Source: CAYYJM01 sp964471755
GTDB lineage: Bacteria > Planctomycetota > Planctomycetia > Gemmatales > Gemmataceae
Direction: 5' to 3'
Assembly: GCA_964471755.1 (NCBI GenBank)
Contig: CAYYJM010000301.1
Coordinates: 1 to 7,078, forward strand
Length of the DNA stretch: 7,078 nt
Shown here: positions 1 through 6,463 of the stretch, one piece after another
How positions within the stretch are numbered: position 1 is the stretch's first letter
Layout of the letters: every line of letters starts with the position of its first letter
Made by a program: the position numbers and the translations under genes
Notes under the pieces: model-generated
Database searches by the model: none
What the model was told of the DNA's origin: nothing
Seen by the model: only the letters and a program-made list of their open reading frames with translations

Positions 1-440
1 CGCCGTACTGGATCAACATGGGAGCGATGGCCATCTCGACGCTGGCCGGCGTCAAGCTGGTCAGCGAGGCCGATCGGATGCCGCTCCTGGTCGAACTGAT
101 GCCGTTTCTCAAGGGGATGACGCTCCTCTTCTGGGCGACGGCGACGTGGTGGATTCCGATCCTGTTCGCCCTGGGAGCATGGCGGCACCTGAAAGGGCGC
201 GTGCCGCTGACCTACGAGCATGGCTACTGGGCGGCGGTCTTTCCGCTGGGCATGTACACCACCTGCACGCAGGGCCTGATCCGGGAGTTCGGCCTGCCGT
301 TTCTCGGACCGATTCCGGCGGTGTTCGTCTGGATCGCCCTGGCAGCGTGGGGGCTGACGTTCGCCGGCTTTCTCAGAGCGCTGGGCCGGGCCGTGTACGA
401 AGGCACGTTGCTGGAGCCGCACGGCCCACCCGTCTGTTAG
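1..440 (+). CDS. TDT/SLAC1-like transporter, C-terminal part (partial)
   Basis: This is the last 145 or so codons of an integral membrane transporter; the reading frame is already open at the left edge (first full codon at position 3) and ends at TAG 438-440. The visible start, PYWINMGAMAISTLAG, together with FWATATWWIPILFALGAWRH and YWAAVFPLGMYTTCT, matches the C-terminal half of the tellurite-resistance/C4-dicarboxylate transporter (TDT, SLAC1-type) family as I recall it. Members move small anions or dicarboxylates across the cytoplasmic membrane; the substrate cannot be told from this fragment. At least three hydrophobic spans are visible, around residues 35-60, 74-92 and 98-122 of the fragment. 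The gene converges on the DUF1501 gene. Its last codon and stop (TGT TAG) lie inside a copy of the edge of the adjacent palindromic repeat, so the C-terminus may have been set by repeat insertion. Family assignment is fairly secure; function is inferred. Confidence 0.8.
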   Translation, partial: PYWINMGAMAISTLAGVKLVSEADRMPLLVELMPFLKGMTLLFWATATWWIPILFALGAWRHLKGRVPLTYEHGYWAAVFPLGMYTTCTQGLIREFGLPFLGPIPAVFVWIALAAWGLTFAGFLRALGRAVYEGTLLEPHGPPVC

Positions 441-579
441 CCGGCCTGTTAGCCGGACGCGCCAGCGACGGTTTTGGCGAACCGTCGCTGGCGCGTCCGG
501 CTAACACCGGACGCGCCAGCGACGGTTTTGGCGAACCGTCGCTGGCGCGTCCGGCTAACACCGGACGCGCCAGCGACGG
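435..579. repeat. Tandem array of 54-bp palindromic repeats
   Basis: Two full 54-bp units (453-506 and 507-560) are identical and are followed by a truncated third (561-579, the left arm only). Each unit has a 21-bp arm starting CCGGACGCGCCAGCGACGG, a 6-base loop TTGGCG, the exact reverse complement of the arm, and a CTAACA linker. With the linker to its left (447-452), the first unit forms a perfect 27-bp stem over 447-506. A further partial edge copy, TGTTAGCCGG, lies at 435-444. The array fills almost all the space between two convergent stop codons (440 and 596), where a transcript from either side would form strong hairpins. No T-tract follows, so a classic intrinsic terminator is not shown. 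Each unit is 18 codons long and stop-free in some frames on both strands. It resembles dispersed palindromic elements of bacterial genomes; its mobiliser is not visible here. Confidence 0.93.
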
Positions 580-595
580 ATCACAGGCGGTTGCT

Positions 596-2002
596 TCACG
601 CGAGGATGCCCTTGACCACGTTGCCGTAGACATCCGTCAGCCGGAAGTCTCGCCCGCCGTAATTGAACGTCAGCTTCTTGTGATCGAGCCCGAGCAGATG
701 CAGCACCGTCGCGTGCCAGTCGTGCAGGTGGACCGGATTCACGACCGACTGGTAGCCGAAATCGTCCGTCTCGCCGTAGGCCAGGCCGGCCTTGACGCCG
801 CCGCCGGCCATCCAGAGCGAGTAGCCCTTGCTGTTGTGGTCCCGGCCATTGAACCCCTGACCGTACGGCGTTCGACCGAACTCGCCGGCCCAGATCACCA
901 GGGTGTCCTTGAGCAGACCGCGCCGCTTCAGATCGGTCAGCAGGCCGGCGATGGGCTTGTCGGTCGCCGTGGCACTGTTCGCCAACTCGGTCTTGAGTAC
1001 GAAATGATGGTCCCAGCCGACCGGAGCGGTCACCTCGACGAAGCGCACGCCAGCTTCGAGCAGACGCCGGGCCATCAGACACTGCCGACCGAATCGGTCG
1101 GTCGCCCGGCCGTTGCCGACACCGTACAGATCGCGAGTCGCCTCTGCCTCGGTGCGCAGATCGAGCAACTTCGGCAACTCGTCCTGCATGCGGAAGCCCA
1201 GCTCGAACGACGCGATCGCGCCCTCGATTTCGGGATGGTGAACGTCGCGTTCCAGCTTGTGGCGGTTCAGATCGCGCACCAGATCGAGCTGCGCGCGCTG
1301 GAGATCGCGCGGCACCTCGGCGTTCTCGACGTTCTTCAACGGCGGCCCCGGTTCCTCATCCTTGCCGAGCAGTTTGGCGTAGAAGCCGGGAATCTGGTTG
1401 GTGCCGATTCGCGTCCCCTGACAGGCGGCCGGCAGAAAGGCACTGCCGTAGTTCCGTGCCCCGCCGTTGTCCGAGGGCGGATTGACCGTGACGAAGCCGG
1501 GCAGGTTGGCGTTGCCACTGCCCAGGCCGTAGAGCGTCCACGCTCCCAGCGAGGGCCGGGTGAACTGGAAGCTGCCCGTGTGCATCTGCAAGAACGCCTG
1601 CGAGTGGTTCGGCAGGTCGGTCTGCATCGAACGGATGACGCACAGTTCGTCGGCGTGCTTCGCCAGTTCGGGAAAGACCTCCGACATCCACAGGCCCGAC
1701 TTGCCGTGCTGCTTGAAGGCGAACGGCGAGCCGAAAAGCGTTCCGCCGCCGAAGGGCGACGCCTCGCCTGATCGCCGGGTCAACTCCGGTTTGTGGTCGA
1801 ACGTATCGACATGCGAGGGGCCGCCGTTCATGCACAGAAAGAGGACTCGCTTCGCCTTCGGCGCGAAGTGCGGCCCCTTGACGGCGGCACCGCCTTCGCG
1901 TGCGGCAGCCTCGTGAGCCAGGGAGGCGAACGCCAGGTAGCCGAACCCGGACGCCAGCGAACGGAGCAGGTGTCGCCGGCTGGGAAGAAGACGGAGTGTC
2001 AT
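596..2002 (-). CDS. DUF1501 protein with twin-arginine-like signal
   Basis: Full-length 468-residue member of the DUF1501 family, whose fold is related to the alkaline phosphatase/sulfatase superfamily; its reaction is not established. The N-terminus, PSRRHLLRSLASGFGYLAFA, looks like a Tat signal (RR at residues 9-10), which implies export in a folded state. The conserved blocks follow in order: FLCMNGGPSHVDTFDHKPEL (55-74), SGLWMSEVFPELAKHADELC (102-121), VIRSMQTDLPNHSQAF (122-137), NLPGFVTVNP (166-175), VIWAGEFGRTPYGQGFNGRD (369-388), MAGGGVKAGLAYGETDDFGY (398-417) and HDWHATVLHLLGLDHKKLT (427-445), ending RDFRLTDVYGNVVKGILA. I chose the ATG at 2002 because it precedes the signal and has AAGGGG (2012-2017 on the minus strand) nine bases upstream. 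An earlier in-frame ATG at 2098 would lie inside the upstream gene. It starts 13 bases after that gene's stop, so the two are very likely co-transcribed. Confidence 0.95.
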   Translation of the reverse strand: MTLRLLPSRRHLLRSLASGFGYLAFASLAHEAAAREGGAAVKGPHFAPKAKRVLFLCMNGGPSHVDTFDHKPELTRRSGEASPFGGGTLFGSPFAFKQHGKSGLWMSEVFPELAKHADELCVIRSMQTDLPNHSQAFLQMHTGSFQFTRPSLGAWTLYGLGSGNANLPGFVTVNPPSDNGGARNYGSAFLPAACQGTRIGTNQIPGFYAKLLGKDEEPGPPLKNVENAEVPRDLQRAQLDLVRDLNRHKLERDVHHPEIEGAIASFELGFRMQDELPKLLDLRTEAEATRDLYGVGNGRATDRFGRQCLMARRLLEAGVRFVEVTAPVGWDHHFVLKTELANSATATDKPIAGLLTDLKRRGLLKDTLVIWAGEFGRTPYGQGFNGRDHNSKGYSLWMAGGGVKAGLAYGETDDFGYQSVVNPVHLHDWHATVLHLLGLDHKKLTFNYGGRDFRLTDVYGNVVKGILA

Positions 2003-2018
2003 CGGTCGTCGCCCCTTA
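2003..2018 (-). promoter_or_regulatory. RBS of DUF1501 gene overlapping upstream stop codon
   Basis: On the minus strand the intergenic sequence reads TAAGGGGCGACGACCG and then ATG. The AAGGGG core shares its AA with the TAA stop of the upstream gene, so termination and re-initiation are tightly placed. This fixes the start at 2002 and supports translational coupling. Confidence 0.7.
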
Positions 2019-4454
2019 ATCGAGATTGCGGAACTCGGCTGCCGCCAGGAGTACCTGGCAGAAGTTGGCCAGAACTCGACTGCGCAGTTTCTCGTCATCG
2101 GCGAGTTTCCGGCTCCGAGCCAGGAACTCGAGCGCCAGCCGCCCCTCGCTCACGTCCGGTTCGCGACTGAAGCAGAGTTGATAAGCCCGGCGAACTCGGG
2201 CCTCGTCGCCATCGGCTTCGCGCCTCAGCCGGTCGGCCAGGCCCCGAGCCCGAGCCAGCACGAATCGGCTGTTCATCAGATAGAGAGCCTGGACCGGCAC
2301 GTTGGTCGTCTCGCGGTCGCCGGTCACCAGGCTCGGTTCGGCGAAATCGAACAGGTCGAGAACGTCCGGCAGTCGATCGCGCAGGACCGGCAGGTAAACG
2401 GCGCGGTGACGCGTCCCATCGAGGTCGGCGGGGATCTTCGAGTCGAGGCCGATCAGCGAGATGGGCCGATCGCCGATCTGTCGGCCGACGAGCGAACCGG
2501 CCGGCCGGGCCTCGTCGAGTTCACCGGACGCGACGAGCATGGCGTCGCGGATCGCCTCGGCATCGAGACGACGTTTCGACGCCCTCCACAGGAGACGATT
2601 ATCCGGATCGACCTTGAAGGCGGCCGGATCGAAGGTCGAGGCTTGCCGATAGGTGCGCGACAGAACGATCTCGCGGACGAGTCGCTTGACCGACCAGCCG
2701 CCGGCCGTGAAACGCAGGGCGAGATGGTCGAGCAACTCCGGATGGCTGGGCCGTTCGCCGCTGAAGCCGAAGTTGTCCACGGTGCGAACGAGGCCGGTGC
2801 CGAACAGATGACGCCAGACCCGGTTGGCCATCACCCGGGCCGTCAGCGGATGATCCGGATGCGTCAGCCACTTCGCCAACTCGAGCCGACCGCTGCCATC
2901 CGCGGGCGGTTCCGGTGCGCCGTTGAGGACGATGACGCGCGGGAAGGCACGCGGCACGACCGGGCCGGGCTTGCCGACCTCGCCGCGTTCCAGGAGCGGA
3001 ACATCGACGACCTTCTCGGCCTCCTGCACGCCCATCGCCAGGGGCAGGGCCTTGCCGGTTTCGTCCACCCGCTCCAGCTCCCCCTCGATGCCGCCGGAGC
3101 GCCAGAAGATTCGCAGGGCATCGGTCAGGGTCTTCGCCTTCTCGGCCTTGAGGGCGGCCAGGTCGGCCTTCAGTTGCTTGACCCTCGCCGTGGGAATCGA
3201 CGCATGCAGAATCGGCAGGTTGGCTCCGCGCGGCAGGACGAGCGGATCGCCGCCGACGCGGTTGGCCGGCGAGACGAACGTGCCGAAGTAGGTCTTCGTG
3301 CTGGCGAAGACGCCGGCCAGGGCGTAGTAATCGCGCATGGCGAACGGATCGAACTTGTGATCGTGGCAGCGAGCGCAGGCGACCGAGTTGGCCAGGACCG
3401 CTCGGGTCAGGGCGTCGATCTGCTCGTCGATCACGTCGGCGGCGAACTGTTTGGGATTGCTCTCGTCGAGGTTCTTCGCACCGATGGCCAGGAAGCCGGT
3501 CGCGATGAGCAGGCGTGCCCGTTCCTTCGCGTTGCTGGCCGGCAGCAGGTCGCCGGCGATCTGCTCGACCAGGAAGCGATTGAACGGCACGTCGGCGTTG
3601 ACGGCGTCGAGGACGTAGTCGCGGTAGCGCCAGGCGTACGGAAAGGAGATGTTCGCCTCCTTGCCGCTGGACTCGGCGAAGCGGGCGACGTCGAGCCAGT
3701 GTCGGCCCCAGCGTTCGCCGAATGCGGGCGAGGCCAGCAGGCGATCGACTTCGGTCTCCAGTGCCAGGCCGAGGCTCGTGGTCTTCACCCGACCGAGGAA
3801 GTCGCCGACCGCTGCGGGAGACGGCGGCAGGCCGACGAGGTCGAAGTACAGCCGGCGCAGCAGGACGGCCGGTTCCGCATCCTTCGACGGGGCAAGGCCG
3901 GCGGCTTCGAGTTTCGCCAGGATAAAATCGTCGAGAGGTCGCGTCGCCCAGTCGCGCCGCCGGGTTGATGGCGGTGTCGGTTCGATGGGTTTGCGAAAGG
4001 CCCAGAATTTTCGACCGCTCTCGATGTCCACCGGCGGTCGGTTCGTGGCCGCTCCGTCGTCGGTACGCGGGTCGGCCGCTCCGTTCTGAATCCAGGTGCG
4101 CAGGTCCGCAAGAACGCCATCCGGCAGGCGCGGCTTCTTCGGTGGCATCTTCAGGTCGGGATCGGTGTGCGATGCCGCAGTCAGCAGCAGGCTCTCGGCC
4201 GGCTTGCCGGGAACGATGGCTGGTCCACGATCGCCGCCGGCCCGGATCGCCTGGCGCGTGTCGAGTTGGAGGCCGCCGGCCGACTTGCCGGAGCGTTTCG
4301 AGTGGCACTGGTAGCAGTTCTCGACGAGAACGGGCCGGACCTTCGCCTCGAAGAACGCCAGTGCCTTCGGATCGCTGTCGGCCGGCTTCCCGGCCAGCGC
4401 GATGCCCGGGCCGACCAGGATCAGGGCACCGAGGATTGCGGCAGAGCGGGACAT
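2016..4454 (-). CDS. Planctomycete cytochrome c (PSCyt1)-DUF1549-DUF1553 protein
   Basis: An 812-residue exported haem protein of a family greatly expanded in planctomycetes. Residues 1-22 form a hydrophobic signal segment (ALAG cleavage-like site). The PSCyt1 domain follows, with haem-binding CYQCH at 47-51 and a likely axial Met in DLKMPP (M103). DUF1549 spans about 170-385 and contains RLYFDLVGLPP (201-211), ERWGRHWLDVARFAESSG (247-264) and a second CXXCH, CARCHDHKFDP (360-370). A lysine-rich, possibly coiled stretch (424-446) leads into DUF1553 at about 520-800, with LAKWLTHPDHPLTARVMANR (526-545), NFGFSGERPSHPELLDHLAL (561-580) and NVPVQALYLMNS (718-729). The ATG at 4454 is chosen for its signal peptide and for GAGGAGGA (4465-4472) ten bases upstream; in-frame starts further up would run into the MFS gene. 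Redox or hydrolytic partnership with the adjacent DUF1501 protein is inferred; no substrate is known. No laminin-G or other binding domain is inserted, unlike in some longer relatives. Confidence 0.95.
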   Translation of the reverse strand: MSRSAAILGALILVGPGIALAGKPADSDPKALAFFEAKVRPVLVENCYQCHSKRSGKSAGGLQLDTRQAIRAGGDRGPAIVPGKPAESLLLTAASHTDPDLKMPPKKPRLPDGVLADLRTWIQNGAADPRTDDGAATNRPPVDIESGRKFWAFRKPIEPTPPSTRRRDWATRPLDDFILAKLEAAGLAPSKDAEPAVLLRRLYFDLVGLPPSPAAVGDFLGRVKTTSLGLALETEVDRLLASPAFGERWGRHWLDVARFAESSGKEANISFPYAWRYRDYVLDAVNADVPFNRFLVEQIAGDLLPASNAKERARLLIATGFLAIGAKNLDESNPKQFAADVIDEQIDALTRAVLANSVACARCHDHKFDPFAMRDYYALAGVFASTKTYFGTFVSPANRVGGDPLVLPRGANLPILHASIPTARVKQLKADLAALKAEKAKTLTDALRIFWRSGGIEGELERVDETGKALPLAMGVQEAEKVVDVPLLERGEVGKPGPVVPRAFPRVIVLNGAPEPPADGSGRLELAKWLTHPDHPLTARVMANRVWRHLFGTGLVRTVDNFGFSGERPSHPELLDHLALRFTAGGWSVKRLVREIVLSRTYRQASTFDPAAFKVDPDNRLLWRASKRRLDAEAIRDAMLVASGELDEARPAGSLVGRQIGDRPISLIGLDSKIPADLDGTRHRAVYLPVLRDRLPDVLDLFDFAEPSLVTGDRETTNVPVQALYLMNSRFVLARARGLADRLRREADGDEARVRRAYQLCFSREPDVSEGRLALEFLARSRKLADDEKLRSRVLANFCQVLLAAAEFRNLD

Positions 4455-4464
4455 GCGAGATCGG

Positions 4465-4472
4465 TCCTCCTC
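4465..4472 (-). promoter_or_regulatory. Strong RBS of the PSCyt1 gene
   Basis: The minus strand reads GAGGAGGA ten bases before the ATG at 4454. It decides the start against several upstream in-frame ATG codons that lack such a site. Confidence 0.7.
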
Positions 4473-4531
4473 GCTGGGTAGGCACCCCATCCGACCCGTT
4501 TCGGTTCGGACGTGACGCCGTGACTCTGAGG

Positions 4532-4542
4532 ATGATAGCATA
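4532..4542 (-). promoter_or_regulatory. Possible -10 region for the PSCyt1-DUF1501 unit
   Basis: The minus strand contains TATGCTATCAT about 80 bases upstream of the PSCyt1 start. It is the only AT-rich stretch in this GC-rich 182-base gap apart from the hairpin. It offers TATGCT or CTATCAT as -10 candidates, but no convincing -35 box is visible, so this is a weak call. Confidence 0.3.
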
Positions 4543-4578
4543 CCGGCCGTGCCTTCCGCCAGCGCGGCCCCGGGTGGC

Positions 4579-4616
4579 CGAAAAAGGGGACACTCATGTG
4601 CCTGTCCCCTTTTTCG
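4579..4616 (-). terminator. Perfect 14-bp hairpin, likely terminator of the MFS gene or REP-like palindrome
   Basis: CGAAAAAGGGGACA (4579-4592) and TGTCCCCTTTTTCG (4603-4616) are exact reverse complements around a 10-base loop. It lies 20 bases past the MFS stop on the minus strand. There the transcript would form a GGGGACA/TGTCCCC stem flanked by A and T tracts, which is the form of an intrinsic terminator and works in either direction. The A/T arms and GGGGACA core also resemble short dispersed palindromes of the REP type. One copy cannot decide between a plain terminator and a dispersed element. Confidence 0.65.
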
Positions 4617-4636
4617 CCTGACGGCAAGTAGCCCGC

Positions 4637-5809
4637 TCAGTCGCCCCCTGGTCCCACTGACAGGCCAAAGACCACCGCGGCGAGCAGGAGGCCGACGCTC
4701 AGAATCAGCGGGATGGCAAAGACCGAATAGCTGCCCCGTTGCAGACGGTTTCCCATGATCGGCCCCAGGATCAGGGCGGCCAGCGAGCCGATGGTGAAGA
4801 GGACGGCGTGGGCCGTGCCGCGCTCGGCCGGGAAGGACCGGAAGACGATGGCCAGCAGAGTGGGGAAGATCGGCCCCATGAACAGACCCAGAACCACGAT
4901 GCCCACCCGACCCACGTTGATGCTGGCCGTCCCGGCCAGGTTGCCCATCATCGCGGCGGTACACAGGGCCGGCAGCACGATCAGCCACGGATCGTAGAGC
5001 AACGGCGGCTGCGTGAAGGCGACCAGCAGTCGCGAGGCCATGAAGGCGACCCAGAAGCCGGAAAGAAGATAGGCCGACTCCCCCTCGCTCACATCTTGAT
5101 CACTCAGATACGTCGTCATCCAGACCGCGATGGCGGCCTCCAGCGGGGCGTAGAAGAAGAAGACCACGGCGGCCAGCAACAGTTGCGTGACCTTCGGACT
5201 GCCGAGCCACTCGAAACTGGCCTGGGGCTTGATGGCACCGACCAGATCCCCGAAAGGCGGGACGAGACAGAGAATGCCCGGAACCAGGGCCGCGAGTGCT
5301 GCCAGGATCATGGTCCGGCGGAACCCGATCAGGCCGAGAAGAACGTCGAACATGGCCGGCGTGATGAGCGCGCCCAGGGCGATGAAGACGTGGCCGAGAT
5401 TCAAGGCCGGAGCCAGGTTCTGCGTCTGCTCCCGGTCGAAGAAGGCGTGCGGCATCAGGACCAGGGCCCCGGTGCAGAGGGCGGCCGCTCCCAGGCCGGC
5501 GGTGACGCCAGCCGCCAGAGCCCGCCGATACGTTGGAGCCAGGCCGATGCCCAGCAGCGAGACGGCCGTGAAGAACGAGCCGGCGATCAGAACCAGCCGG
5601 ATGCCGTACAGATCGACCAGGACGCCCCAGAGAAGCATCATCGGGATCAGCGCGAGATTGATCACGCTGATGAGGACGCCGATGCGCCCCTCGCCGATGT
5701 TCAGATGACGCGACAATGCCAGCTTCAGACAGCCCAGCAGGGCCAGGATGGCACCCAGGAGAACGGCCGCGCTGATGGTGGTGACAGTGATCGCTTGGAG
5801 GTCAGACAT
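4637..5809 (-). CDS. MFS transporter, substrate unknown
   Basis: A complete 390-residue major facilitator superfamily permease of the cytoplasmic membrane. It is hydrophobic throughout, with spans at roughly 8-32, 44-66, 71-91, 97-121, 135-158, 165-184, 208-231, 246-266, 272-294, 300-324, 333-352 and 361-384, which gives the usual twelve. The loop after the second span carries GVLVDLYGIR (62-71), the MFS motif A pattern G-x-x-x-D-x-x-G-x-R. A central polar loop (about 186-207) separates the two six-helix halves. GFWVAFMASRLLVA in the second half is reminiscent of sugar-type MFS members, but this does not fix a substrate. The ATG at 5809 has GGAGAG three bases upstream, a rather short spacing. 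The gene stands alone: it diverges from the tRNA operon and is separated from the PSCyt1 gene by a hairpin and a 182-base gap. Confidence 0.9.
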   Translation of the reverse strand: MSDLQAITVTTISAAVLLGAILALLGCLKLALSRHLNIGEGRIGVLISVINLALIPMMLLWGVLVDLYGIRLVLIAGSFFTAVSLLGIGLAPTYRRALAAGVTAGLGAAALCTGALVLMPHAFFDREQTQNLAPALNLGHVFIALGALITPAMFDVLLGLIGFRRTMILAALAALVPGILCLVPPFGDLVGAIKPQASFEWLGSPKVTQLLLAAVVFFFYAPLEAAIAVWMTTYLSDQDVSEGESAYLLSGFWVAFMASRLLVAFTQPPLLYDPWLIVLPALCTAAMMGNLAGTASINVGRVGIVVLGLFMGPIFPTLLAIVFRSFPAERGTAHAVLFTIGSLAALILGPIMGNRLQRGSYSVFAIPLILSVGLLLAAVVFGLSVGPGGD

Positions 5810-5853
5810 GGGCTCTCCGAGGAAAGCGGACGGCGTCCGGCCGATCGGCAGGT

Positions 5854-5877
5854 CGATCTGAACACGCGACCAGATCG
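5854..5877. promoter_or_regulatory. Inverted repeat in the MFS upstream region
   Basis: CGATCTG (5854-5860) and CAGATCG (5871-5877) are exact reverse complements separated by ten bases, with centres 17 bases apart. The pair lies 45 bases upstream of the MFS start and downstream of its candidate -10 box, so it could be an operator or a leader hairpin. Seven-base arms in a GATC-rich stretch can arise by chance. Confidence 0.35.
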
Positions 5878-5897
5878 CGAGAGATCGAGTTGTTGCT

Positions 5898-5903
5898 ATT
5901 GTA
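5898..5903 (-). promoter_or_regulatory. Candidate -10 box for the MFS gene
   Basis: The minus strand reads TACAAT, one base off the TATAAT consensus, about 90 bases before the MFS start. The 17-base-spaced position upstream reads CCCGCA, a poor -35 match, so this promoter would need an activator or another sigma factor if it is real. Confidence 0.3.
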
Positions 5904-6000
5904 TCAGGACGGGAGACGATTGCGGGAAAGCGAACTTTTCCGGCCCGGATCCTGTCTCCTGAAAGGAAGGTGGTGAGGGGCCGCCGGCATCGATTTGCCC

Positions 6001-6029
6001 TTGCCAGGTGTATACTGAGTCCCTATAGT
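6001..6029 (+). promoter_or_regulatory. Sigma-70-type promoter of the tRNA-tuf operon
   Basis: TTGCCA (6001-6006) and TATAGT (6024-6029) are separated by exactly 17 bases, which is close to the housekeeping consensus. Transcription would start near 6036, about 15 bases before the first tRNA. A six-base inverted repeat, AGGTGT (6006-6011) with ACACCT (6031-6036), brackets the -10 box. A second hexamer, TATACT (6011-6016), lacks a well-spaced -35. Confidence 0.6.
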
Positions 6030-6050
6030 GACACCTTCCAGGTGGGGCTT

Positions 6051-6122
<72 letters not shown>

Positions 6123-6337
6123 CCTGTGGGGTTCTCTGAAACCTGGAACCGGGTCGAGCGCGGCCCGGCGCGTCTCGCGAACAACCGAAGGCGGTTGCCG
6201 ATTTCAGGCCTTTGCCGAATTCTGGCCCTTGCCGGTTTCAGGAACGAACGCGATAACAACGCTGTCCCGTTCGCCCGCCATCGAAGGGTCGAACGGGTGG
6301 AGGTTGGTCGAGAGCGGTAGATGTAGCAGGACACAAC
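6123..6337 (+). other. 215-base spacer between tRNA-Thr and tRNA-Tyr, no gene seen
   Basis: I find no credible coding region or further tRNA here. It contains three imperfect 17-base direct repeats starting TTGCCG (6195-6211, 6212-6228, 6229-6245). A hairpin at 6266-6297 has arms CCCGTTCG and CGAACGGG, extended by CCC/GGG with one bulge. CTGAAACC (6136-6143) is the exact reverse complement of GGTTTCAG (6234-6241). These suggest a structured RNA spacer in the precursor transcript, perhaps for processing. Confidence 0.6.
6195..6245. repeat. Three imperfect 17-base tandem repeats
   Basis: The units TTGCCGATTTCAGGCCT, TTGCCGAATTCTGGCCC and TTGCCGGTTTCAGGAAC abut exactly at a 17-base period. TTGCCG is invariant and the rest varies. 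They lie in the spacer between the first two tRNA genes. No function is evident. Confidence 0.7.
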
Positions 6338-6421
6338 GGGCAGGTGGCAGAGCGGCCAATTGCACCAGACTGTAAATCTGGCGGACTTCGTCCTTCGGGG
6401 GTTCGAATCCCTCCCTGCCCA
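6338..6421 (+). tRNA. tRNA-Tyr (anticodon GUA)
   Basis: A class II tRNA of 84 bases. The acceptor stem is GGGCAGG (6338-6344) with CCTGCCC (6414-6420). The anticodon stem CCAGA/TCTGG surrounds CTGTAAA, with anticodon GTA at 6372-6374. A long variable arm containing GGACTTCGTCC is as expected for bacterial tyrosine tRNA. The T loop is TTCGAAT. The discriminator is A (6421) and no CCA is encoded. It corresponds in position to E. coli tyrU. Confidence 0.97.
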
Positions 6422-6422
6422 T

Positions 6423-6453
6423 TCGAGTTTCCCGGGGCCCTGGCCCGACTCGA
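6423..6453 (+). other. Inverted repeat between tRNA-Tyr and tRNA-Gly
   Basis: TCGAGT (6423-6428) pairs with ACTCGA (6448-6453), and an inner CGGG/CCCG pair (6433-6436 with 6444-6447) can stack within it. It fills most of the 42-base spacer between two tRNA genes and may help expose tRNA ends for nucleolytic processing. No T-tract follows, so it does not look like a terminator. Confidence 0.4.
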
Positions 6454-6463
6454 GAACGTTCCT

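Noticed and set aside
447..579. Possible CRISPR array
   Set aside because: The units are tandem and identical with no variable spacers, they are self-complementary along their whole length, and no cas gene is present.
146..1771. Long plus-strand open frame of 541 codons opposite the DUF1501 gene
   Set aside because: It is antisense to a protein with clear family motifs, its N-terminal part overlaps the transporter in another frame and crosses the palindromic repeats, and its composition is typical of GC-rich antisense frames.
2003..2098. Upstream ATG at 2098 as the start of the DUF1501 protein
   Set aside because: It would overlap the end of the upstream gene and add 32 non-conserved residues before the Tat-like signal; the ATG at 2002 has a clear ribosome site.
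2178..3968. Plus-strand open frame of 596 codons
   Set aside because: It is entirely antisense to the PSCyt1-DUF1549-DUF1553 gene and has no recognisable domain or good ribosome site.
4455..4988. N-terminal extension of the PSCyt1 protein up to 4988
   Set aside because: It would overlap the MFS coding region and place the signal peptide internally; the strong RBS is at the 4454 start.
4739..5962. Plus-strand open frame of 407 codons, rich in Q, R, D and G
   Set aside because: It is antisense to the MFS gene; the hydrophilic composition is what the complement of a hydrophobic membrane protein gives.
6021..6031. CCCTATAGTGA resembles part of a reversed T7 promoter
   Set aside because: Only 11 bases match the core of the phage promoter and the rest does not; it is explained by the -10 box of the tRNA promoter.
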